Shown: positions 54,389 to 61,391 of the stretch, in pieces
Numbering within the stretch: the stretch's first letter is position 1
Layout of the letters: each line of letters begins with the position of its first letter
Source of the DNA: an uncultured Flavobacteriaceae bacterium
GTDB taxonomy: Bacteria; Bacteroidota; Bacteroidia; Flavobacteriales; Flavobacteriaceae
Length of the DNA stretch: 64,000 nt
NCBI GenBank assembly: GCA_947489085.1
Contig: CANLCJ010000021.1
Span: 1 to 64,000 of the forward strand
Direction of reading: 5' to 3'
Notes under the pieces: model-generated
What the model was told of the DNA's origin: nothing
What the model saw: the letters and a program-made list of their open reading frames with translations, nothing else
Databases searched by the model: none
Translations under genes and position numbers: made by a program

Positions 54389-55921
54389 ATGCAACATGAT
54401 AAGGTACTTATATTAGACTTCGGATCCCAGTACACACAACTTATTGGGCGTAGAGTAAGAGAACTCAACATCTATTCCGAGATACATCCATTTAATAAAA
54501 TTCCAAAAGACATAGAAGATTACAAAGCTGTAATTCTTTCTGGTAGTCCTAATTCTGTTAGGGGAGAGGCTGCGTTACATCCAGATTTATCGCAAATAAG
54601 AGGAAAAAAACCAATGCTGGCCGTGTGTTATGGCGCACAGTATTTAGCACACTTTTCTGGTGGAGAAGTTGCTCCTTCAAATACCAGAGAATACGGTAGG
54701 GCAAACCTATCCTACATTAAAGAAGATGCTTTTTTTAAAGAGATAAAGGAAGGGACTCAGGTTTGGATGAGCCACAGCGATACTATAAAAAAACTCCCTA
54801 CAAAAGCGGTGTTATTGGCAAGCACGAACGACGTTACCAATGCGGCTTATAAGATAGAAGGCGAAACTACGTATGCCATTCAATTTCACCCAGAAGTTTA
54901 CCATTCTACAGACGGTAAACAATTACTAGAGAATTTTTTAGTGCGTATAGCAGGACTACAACAAGATTGGACACCACAATCTTTTGTAGAAGAAACTGTA
55001 GACGCTATAAAAGCTAAAGTAGGAAGCGACAAGGTTGTTTTAGGGCTCTCTGGAGGTGTAGACTCTACAGTAGCCGCCGTACTTTTAAATAAAGCCATAG
55101 GAGAAAATTTATACTGTATTTTTGTAAATAATGGTTTGTTAAGAAAGAACGAATTTAAAAGCGTTTTAAAACAATACGAAGGTATGGGGCTCAATGTAAA
55201 AGGCGTTGATGCTTCCGAACGCTTTTTAAACGCTTTAAAAGGTATCGAAGACCCAGAAAAAAAGCGCAAAGCTATTGGCAACGCATTTATTGAGGTTTTT
55301 GATGATGAAGCGAACAAGCTTACCGATGTTAAATGGTTAGCACAAGGAACCATATACCCAGATGTAATCGAAAGTGTGTCTGCAACGGGAGGCCCATCTG
55401 CAACCATAAAAAGTCATCATAATGTAGGCGGCTTGCCAGATTTTATGAAATTAAAAATTGTTGAGCCTTTGCGCGCTATATTTAAAGATGAAGTTAGGCG
55501 CGTAGGAGCAACCCTAGGCATAGATCCTGAACTGCTTGGGAGACACCCATTTCCTGGTCCAGGTTTAGGTATTCGCATTTTAGGAGATATTACAGCCGAA
55601 AAAGTACGCATGCTACAGGAAGTAGATGCTATTTTTATAGACGGATTGAAATCTTGGGGACTTTACGACAAAGTATGGCAGGCAGGCGCAATGTTATTAC
55701 CTGTTAATAGTGTTGGGGTAATGGGAGACGAACGTACTTACGAAAAATGTGTAGCATTGCGAGCTGTAGAAAGTACAGATGGCATGACGGCAGATTGGGT
55801 AAACCTACCTTATGAATTTTTACAAAAAACATCGAACGAAATTATAAATAAAGTAAAGGGCGTTAATCGCGTCGTTTACGATATAAGCTCTAAGCCACCA
55901 GCAACCATAGAATGGGAATAA
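54389..55921 (+). CDS. guaA: GMP synthase (glutamine-hydrolysing)
   Basis: GuaA makes GMP from XMP, glutamine and ATP. Order: class I glutamine amidotransferase ([18 protein letters not shown]; nucleophile C80 in AVCYGAQ; His and Glu in FHPEVYHS), ATP pyrophosphatase with the P-loop LGLSGGVDS at about residue 218, and the C-terminal dimerisation domain ([24 protein letters not shown]). The ATG at 54389 gives [14 protein letters not shown], the expected start; the TTG at 54383 falls inside a -7 box. Confidence 0.97.
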   Translation: MQHDKVLILDFGSQYTQLIGRRVRELNIYSEIHPFNKIPKDIEDYKAVILSGSPNSVRGEAALHPDLSQIRGKKPMLAVCYGAQYLAHFSGGEVAPSNTREYGRANLSYIKEDAFFKEIKEGTQVWMSHSDTIKKLPTKAVLLASTNDVTNAAYKIEGETTYAIQFHPEVYHSTDGKQLLENFLVRIAGLQQDWTPQSFVEETVDAIKAKVGSDKVVLGLSGGVDSTVAAVLLNKAIGENLYCIFVNNGLLRKNEFKSVLKQYEGMGLNVKGVDASERFLNALKGIEDPEKKRKAIGNAFIEVFDDEANKLTDVKWLAQGTIYPDVIESVSATGGPSATIKSHHNVGGLPDFMKLKIVEPLRAIFKDEVRRVGATLGIDPELLGRHPFPGPGLGIRILGDITAEKVRMLQEVDAIFIDGLKSWGLYDKVWQAGAMLLPVNSVGVMGDERTYEKCVALRAVESTDGMTADWVNLPYEFLQKTSNEIINKVKGVNRVVYDISSKPPATIEWE

Positions 55922-55989
55922 ACGTATAAATATATATACACCATTCTGGCATGTTATGTGCTAAGTGTAATGTAGTGTGTTTGTATGTT

Positions 55990-55997
55990 TACCTTTG
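55990..55997 (+). promoter_or_regulatory. -7 box for the LysM protein gene
   Basis: TACCTTTG is a perfect TAnnTTTG, 89 bp before the ATG at 56087. No TTTG at 19-21 bp upstream was seen. Confidence 0.45.
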
Positions 55998-56086
55998 TAG
56001 TACGCATTAAAGTTAAGATTACAAACGCCAAAATTAATTTGTAATACAAACTTATTTGCGCTTGGTTAGCCATTAAAAACTAAATA

Positions 56087-58015
56087 ATGAATCGATTTTT
56101 ATTAATTCTTACAACTGTGTGTCTTGTTGGTATAGGCACTGTAAATGCCCAAAAGTTTAGCACTCATAATGTTAAAAACGGAGAAACTATAGAGGCACTA
56201 GCAAAACGTTACGGTGTTACTGTTACAGCTCTATATAAGTTAAACCCAGATGCTAAAGATGGTTTAAAACCCAATACAATACTTATAATACCAACCGCTC
56301 AGGATGCATCTTCTAAGTTAACAGAAACTAAAGAGTTAATAGGGTTTAAAAAACATAAAACCAAGAAAAAAGAAACCTTATATGGTTTAGCAAAGCAGTA
56401 TGGTGTTACAGAAGCAGAAATTAAAAAACACAATACATTTTTGTATGCCGAAAATTTAAGAAAAGGAGACAAGCTACAAATTCCGGTATTTAAAGTTAAA
56501 AAACAAGAAATCGAACAAGGACCACAAACTTATACTGTAAAATCTAAAGAAGGCAAATGGCGTATAGCATACAAATATGGTATTACTATTGCTGAGTTGG
56601 AAGCGTTAAACCCAGAAATGGGAGCTGTATTAAAAGAAGGGCAGAAGATAAACGTACCTAACATTGATGCCGCCGAAGAGAAAATAATAGACGAGGAACA
56701 ATACAGCTACTATAGAGTACTACCCAAAGAAGGATTTTACCGTTTAAAATTAAAATTAAATTTAGATCAAGAAGCATTAGAAGCACTTAATCCAGAATTA
56801 AAAGAAGGTGGCTTAAAAGCAGGAATGATTTTAAAAGTACCTTTTTCTGAAAAAGCGGAAGGCGAAAAACTATTAGAAGTTACAGATTTATCGAGTCAAA
56901 TTACAAACTTCAATACCAAGCGCATAGCTTTAATGCTACCGTTTAAGCTGAATAAAGTAGAATTTGATTCCATTTTAGAAACTAGAAACCACATAGAGAA
57001 AGATCCTTACTTAGACGTGTCTTTAGATTTTTACTCAGGCGTACTTACCGCTTTAGATTCTTTGAAACATTTAGGCGTGTCGGTAACATTAGATGTTTAT
57101 GATACTAGAAACGAAACAACAACCGTATCGCGATTAGTTGGAGAAAAAGTATTTGAGGCTACAGATGCAGTAATAGGGCCTTTAAATCCTAAAAGTTTTG
57201 ATATTGTATCTAAAACTTTAAAATCGCGACATGTTCCCGTAGTGTCTCCTATTGGGACAAACTTGCAACTTTACGATAATGTTTTTCAATCTCGTCCCTC
57301 TGATGAGTTGTTAAAAACGAAAATCGTTAAGTTTATTAAAAGCGATTCGTTACCAAAACATATTTTGATTGTATCCGATTCTAAAAATAAAGCAACAGCG
57401 GAATACTTAATGCGTGAATTTAATGCGGCCAATGTTGTGTATTCCAGAAAGGATAAAAAAGGTAAAGACGAAAATTACGTTATGGTAGACGATATAAAGT
57501 CGGGGCTAAAACCAGGTCGAAACGTTGTGTTCTTAGAAACCCAAAACGAAGGTTTTGCTTCTAACGTAACAAGTGTTTTAGCATCTTTACACCAAAATGC
57601 CAACAGTACTAGCTCTAGTGAGGTTATGGATATTGTTTTAGCAACAACACGCTTTAATAGAGCTTTTGAAGGCGACGAAATTAATAATTCTCATTTATCG
57701 AAGTTACAGTTTCACTTTGCGGCAATATCCAAAAGTTATTCTGATGAGGAGCAAAATACTTTTGTAAACATTTACGATAAAACTTATAACGTAACTCCAA
57801 GTAGAGCAGCCATTAAGGGCTTTGATCTAATGATGGATGTAGTGTTGCGATTGGCAACCTCCGAAGATTTATATTTATCTACAGATAAGTTTCCATTAAC
57901 CTCTTACGTAGAGCATAAATTTGCATACAAGAAGAAGCCTTTTGGTGGCTATTTTAACGACGCAGTATATTTGGTTAAGTACGATAACTTGAGGATTGTA
58001 CAGGTAGAAAACTAA
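56087..58015 (+). CDS. LysM repeat protein with PBP1-like receptor domain
   Basis: The 642-residue exported protein (signal peptide to about residue 21, VNAQ) has three to four LysM-type repeats in the first 270 residues (VKNGETIEALAKRYGVTVTA; KKKETLYGLAKQYGVTEAEI; KEGKWRIAYKYGITIAEL) that bind peptidoglycan. The second part (about 285-640) is a type I periplasmic-binding-protein-like fold (RIALMLPFKL; DAVIGPLNP; HVPVVSPIGTN). This LysM plus receptor-like plan is common in Bacteroidota and may anchor an envelope sensor or assembly factor. Exact role unknown. Confidence 0.88.
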   Translation: MNRFLLILTTVCLVGIGTVNAQKFSTHNVKNGETIEALAKRYGVTVTALYKLNPDAKDGLKPNTILIIPTAQDASSKLTETKELIGFKKHKTKKKETLYGLAKQYGVTEAEIKKHNTFLYAENLRKGDKLQIPVFKVKKQEIEQGPQTYTVKSKEGKWRIAYKYGITIAELEALNPEMGAVLKEGQKINVPNIDAAEEKIIDEEQYSYYRVLPKEGFYRLKLKLNLDQEALEALNPELKEGGLKAGMILKVPFSEKAEGEKLLEVTDLSSQITNFNTKRIALMLPFKLNKVEFDSILETRNHIEKDPYLDVSLDFYSGVLTALDSLKHLGVSVTLDVYDTRNETTTVSRLVGEKVFEATDAVIGPLNPKSFDIVSKTLKSRHVPVVSPIGTNLQLYDNVFQSRPSDELLKTKIVKFIKSDSLPKHILIVSDSKNKATAEYLMREFNAANVVYSRKDKKGKDENYVMVDDIKSGLKPGRNVVFLETQNEGFASNVTSVLASLHQNANSTSSSEVMDIVLATTRFNRAFEGDEINNSHLSKLQFHFAAISKSYSDEEQNTFVNIYDKTYNVTPSRAAIKGFDLMMDVVLRLATSEDLYLSTDKFPLTSYVEHKFAYKKKPFGGYFNDAVYLVKYDNLRIVQVEN

Positions 58016-58048
58016 CCCCACAGCATCTTGTTTTAACATTTAAAGCTT

Positions 58049-58600
58049 ATGGGTATTAAAACATGTATTTTATTTTTTTTAACCTTCTGTATTCAAAGTA
58101 CAGATGTGGAGCCTCCAGTATTAAAATGGGATGCAAAAACAAAGCTGTCTTGGCAAGATTTTAAGGGGCAACCCAATGCATTATCAAGTGCTGCCGCAAT
58201 TACAGCATCTGGGCTTACTTTTGGCTTTTCGGTAGACGAAGTAGATAAAAAAATAGTTGATTTTACATCTAGTGTAGAGGCGCATTTTTATCCAGATAAA
58301 TCCTGGTACAAACCAGAGGAAGCAGATGCACATATATTAGCACACGAACAATTGCATTTTGACATTACAGAACTACACGCTCGTAAATTTAGACAAGGCA
58401 TAAGCCAATTAAAAATATCTAAAACTTTAGTACGGGAGTTAAAAGCATTGCACAACGCGATAAACAAAGATTTGGCCTCTTACCAAGATACCTACGATGC
58501 CGAAACTAACTTTTCCAGAGATAGTATTAAACAGGTAGAATGGCAACAAAAAGTAACGACAGCTATAGTACAATTAGATGCTTACAGCGCTAACCCCTAA
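58049..58600 (+). CDS. DUF922-like predicted zinc protease
   Basis: The 183-residue protein has a hydrophobic N-terminus (CILFFLTFCIQ), probably a signal peptide. The zincin motif H99-E-Q-L-H103 is followed by a conserved ELHARKFR stretch, the pattern of the DUF922 family of secreted putative proteases. LSWQDFKGQP near the N-terminus is also typical. Substrate unknown. It follows the LysM gene by 33 bp and precedes the DUF3820 gene by 3 bp, so the three are likely cotranscribed. Confidence 0.75.
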   Translation: MGIKTCILFFLTFCIQSTDVEPPVLKWDAKTKLSWQDFKGQPNALSSAAAITASGLTFGFSVDEVDKKIVDFTSSVEAHFYPDKSWYKPEEADAHILAHEQLHFDITELHARKFRQGISQLKISKTLVRELKALHNAINKDLASYQDTYDAETNFSRDSIKQVEWQQKVTTAIVQLDAYSANP

Positions 58601-58603
58601 TTT

Positions 58604-58840
58604 ATGCTACCAGACCAAACATTTCTTATAGATTTAGCGCATACCAAAATGCCTTATGGTAAATACAAAGAACGCTATTTAATAGACTTGCCAGAATATT
58701 ACTTAGTATGGTACAATAATAAAGGTTTTCCAAAAGGAAAATTAGGCAGTATGTTGCAACAGGTTTATGAGTTAAAATTAAATGGTTTAGAAGATTTAAT
58801 TAGAAATATAAGAAAGCAATACCCTAAACGGCAACCTTAG
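58604..58840 (+). CDS. DUF3820 family small protein
   Basis: The 78-residue protein has the DUF3820 signature MPYGKYKERYLIDLPEYYLV followed by WYNNKGFPKGKLG. Its function is unknown; the family is related to small putative nucleic-acid-processing domains. It starts 3 bp after the DUF922-like gene. Confidence 0.88.
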   Translation: MLPDQTFLIDLAHTKMPYGKYKERYLIDLPEYYLVWYNNKGFPKGKLGSMLQQVYELKLNGLEDLIRNIRKQYPKRQP

Positions 58841-58904
58841 TACCCACATGTTTAAGGGATAACATCAACAACATTGATTTAGTAAAATGCAGGTGTTTTT
58901 AGAT

Positions 58905-59411
58905 TTAATGTCTAGTTAATTTGGTAATAATAGCAGCATGTTGAGGAAACTGAGAGATTAAAGTGCTGCGGTTTGGCATTTCAAAATCATCAAAATCAAA
59001 ACCAGGAGCTACTGTACATCCAGAGAGCACGTAACTATCATTTTGAGATACTTCGGCAGCAAACCAGTCTCCTGCAGGCACTACATATTGGGGCTGTTCA
59101 CCTTTAACAATATTGTTTCCTATAAGAATGCAAGAGTACACCCCTGTTTTAGAAATGATATGTAATTTTAAAGTACTTCCTTTATAAAAATGCCACATTT
59201 CGTCTTGTCTTATGCGATGAAATGCTGAAAATGTTTGGCTAGTCAATAAAAAATAGATGCCTGTACAGTAATGCCTATCTCCCGAAAACTGAGGGTCTAA
59301 ATTGCCTTGAGCAATATAACCTGTACTTCTGTAAGTCTCTTTATAGTAGCCGCCTTCAGGATGCGCTTTGAGATCTAGAGTTTCTATAAGTTGTTGAATT
59401 TCAATATCCAT
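58905..59411 (-). CDS. Cupin protein of the DUF985 family
   Basis: The 168-residue beta-barrel protein matches DUF985: LIETLDLKAHPEGGYYKETY at the start, IYFLLTSQTFSAFHRIRQDE with metal-ligand-like His, and VVPAGDWFAAEV in the middle. The ATG at 59411 overlaps the stop of the helicase gene by one base (TAATG), favouring it over an upstream start and implying translational coupling. Substrate unknown. Confidence 0.85.
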   Translation of the reverse strand: MDIEIQQLIETLDLKAHPEGGYYKETYRSTGYIAQGNLDPQFSGDRHYCTGIYFLLTSQTFSAFHRIRQDEMWHFYKGSTLKLHIISKTGVYSCILIGNNIVKGEQPQYVVPAGDWFAAEVSQNDSYVLSGCTVAPGFDFDDFEMPNRSTLISQFPQHAAIITKLTRH

Positions 59412-60652
59412 TAATACCAACGTTTCTTTTTCTTTTTAGAAGCGACACTTTTTCGCCCTTTTTTGTGTTTACTTCCTGTTTTTTTAGAGGTATGTATAAT
59501 GGGTTTTGCCTTAGGATCTAAAGGATAGGGATGGTCTTCTATAACATCTAATTGCAACTGTATAAGCTGCTGTATAGCTTTAATATAATTCTTCTCATCT
59601 GCAGAACAAAACGTATGTGCGACCCCAGTATGTCCAGCACGAGCCGTTCTACCAATACGATGTACATAGGTTTCGGGAACGCTGGGGAGGTCAAAATTAA
59701 CAACAGCATCTAGGGCATCAATATCTATACCTCTAGCAGCTACATCGGTAGCAATTAAAATGGTAACATCTTTACTTTTAAACCGCTTTAGGGCTTCCTG
59801 TCTGGCCGTTTGGCTTTTATCACCATGAATACTATCTACTTTATAGCCATTTTTTAATAGTGTTTTTTCTAATTTGTCGACACCAAATTTGGTACGCCTA
59901 AATATGATAATATGTCCTTTTATGGTATTACGTAATAAATGTAAACACAATTCAATTTTATTGCGTTTAGGAACATAGTACGCTAACTGATGTATGTTTT
60001 TAGAGGTTGTTTTGTTAGGGGTAACATCTATACGGTGTGGCGCTTCTAATAGCGCGTTGGCAAGTTGCTCTACCTTATATGGAATAGTAGCAGAAAACAA
60101 AAGGGTTTGCTTGCTGGAAGGGCATAAGCGTTCTACTTTTTTAACATCGTCCACAAAGCCCATGTCTAACATTAAATCGGCTTCATCGAGAACAAATGTC
60201 TCTACATAATCTAAGTTTACACAATCTTGTTTGTGTAAATCTAAAAGACGACCAGGCGTAGCAATTAAAATATCAACCCCCTTTTTAAGCACCTCTTTTT
60301 GAGATTCTATGGAAGTCCCCCCATAAATAACAGTAGACCTTAAATTGGTATATGTGCTATAGGTTTTAAAATTTTCGCCAATTTGTAATGCAAGTTCTCG
60401 AGTAGGACTTATAATTAACGCCTTAACCTTTTTTCCTTTTTTAGGCGTATCCTGTTTATCGAATAGTAACTGCAAAATAGGAAGTGCAAATGCAGCAGTT
60501 TTACCAGTACCTGTTTGTGCAGAAACAACAACATCGTTTCTGTTTAGAATAAGTGGTATTGCTTTTTCTTGAACCAAAGTTGGATTATCGTATCCTGCTT
60601 CGGCAATAGCTCTTAAAATAGGTTTATTTATTTTTAAGTCTTTAAAGGACAT
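59411..60652 (-). CDS. DEAD-box RNA helicase (RhlE-type)
   Basis: The 413-residue helicase remodels structured RNA and ribosome precursors. All motifs are present in order: Q-motif (FKDLKINKPILRAIAEAGYD), AQTGTGKT (I), PTRELALQ (Ia), GG and TPGRLLDL (Ib), DEAD (II), SAT (III), ATDVAARGID (V) and HRIGRTARAG (VI). The C-terminus is a Lys/Arg-rich tail (KKTGSKHKKGRK) that binds RNA, as in RhlE. A -7 box TACCTTTG lies upstream on the minus strand at 60677-60670. Confidence 0.95.
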   Translation of the reverse strand: MSFKDLKINKPILRAIAEAGYDNPTLVQEKAIPLILNRNDVVVSAQTGTGKTAAFALPILQLLFDKQDTPKKGKKVKALIISPTRELALQIGENFKTYSTYTNLRSTVIYGGTSIESQKEVLKKGVDILIATPGRLLDLHKQDCVNLDYVETFVLDEADLMLDMGFVDDVKKVERLCPSSKQTLLFSATIPYKVEQLANALLEAPHRIDVTPNKTTSKNIHQLAYYVPKRNKIELCLHLLRNTIKGHIIIFRRTKFGVDKLEKTLLKNGYKVDSIHGDKSQTARQEALKRFKSKDVTILIATDVAARGIDIDALDAVVNFDLPSVPETYVHRIGRTARAGHTGVAHTFCSADEKNYIKAIQQLIQLQLDVIEDHPYPLDPKAKPIIHTSKKTGSKHKKGRKSVASKKKKKRWY

Positions 60653-60669
60653 GCATTATAGTTTTAAAG

Positions 60670-60677
60670 CAAAGGTA
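60670..60677 (-). promoter_or_regulatory. -7 box for the DEAD-box helicase gene
   Basis: On the minus strand this is TACCTTTG, a perfect TAnnTTTG, 17 bp before the ATG at 60652. No clear -33 box is seen. Confidence 0.5.
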
Positions 60678-60710
60678 ATGTATTAAGAGCTATTTGGATC
60701 TCAGCTTATA

Positions 60711-60732
60711 GGTAGTATTTAAAAATACTACC
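60711..60732. promoter_or_regulatory. Perfect 10-bp inverted repeat upstream of helicase
   Basis: GGTAGTATTT (60711-60720) and AAATACTACC (60723-60732) are exact inverse copies two bases apart. It lies at about -35 to -55 relative to the helicase -7 box on the minus strand, so it fits an operator better than a terminator. Confidence 0.45.
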
Positions 60733-60876
60733 AAACAATAAAATTGTGTAAAATGTTCAAAAGAAGCACCATTAAAAAACTTACGACCGATTAAAAAAGA
60801 CTAACAGCTTTTGTAAGTTAGACTTTTGATTTAATTTGAAGAAGGAATTTTAGCATGAAGTGATTTAGATTTTTCT

Positions 60877-61095
60877 TATTTTAATTCACAACCTATGATG
60901 ATATACGTCTACCAAGGAAAAGCAGTTATAACAAGTAAAGCCATTTAGAGAAACATTAGCGTTTACAGTTGGGAGTAGTAATAGTTATAAATTAAAAGCA
61001 AAAAATATGCCTTAGGAATCCAAATTGCAATTTACAGATCATGAAAATATTGTAGAGGCTTATTTTACGTGTAAAAATGAAATATTATCCCCAAA
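60877..61095 (+). pseudogene. Decayed copy of module from the downstream large gene
   Basis: Two blocks match the intact gene at about 63423-63720. The first reads FNSQPMMIYVYQGKAVI and corresponds to FNSRPIIIDVCQGKTVV. The second reads LAFTVGSSNSYKLKA... QFTDHENIVEAYF... LSP and corresponds to LTFKVSGSAYKLKG... QLTERESITAAYF... LSP. Between them about 60 bp are missing, the frame shifts, and in-frame stops occur (for example TAG after KAI and after NMP). It is the relic of a former duplicate or of a displaced C-terminal cassette. Confidence 0.7.
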
Positions 61096-61391
61096 ATGAT
61101 AATATAATAGTTCGAAATTATAGAAAACTACTGTTATTATGATTCTTTGAGTACTTAGAATATTAATTAGCCGAGCCTCTAAAGTCAACTTTTTAATAAG
61201 GTTACACATATTAATAGTTTAGTTAATATTTTAAAATATGTATTGAAATACTGAAAACACTGAAAATTAAATAGCAACAGTATTTTGTTTTTAGCTGTTT
61301 TTAGTAAGTTACAAGGTGGTTTATAGAGATATTTATCTTTAAAAAAAGAAGTGTAAACCCGAATGTATGTTTTATTTTAAGATAGAGACCA

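Larger units (their letters stand above)
60653..61391. other. Gap with decayed module upstream of large ORF
   Basis: In these 739 bp, the left part holds the helicase promoter and operator-like palindrome. The middle (60877-61095) holds a decayed copy of a module that is intact at about 63423-63720. The rest (61096-61391) is AT-rich and without recognisable content. Confidence 0.65.

Noticed and set aside
54898-55407. 169-codon minus-strand frame inside guaA
   Set aside because: Antisense shadow of a strongly conserved gene.
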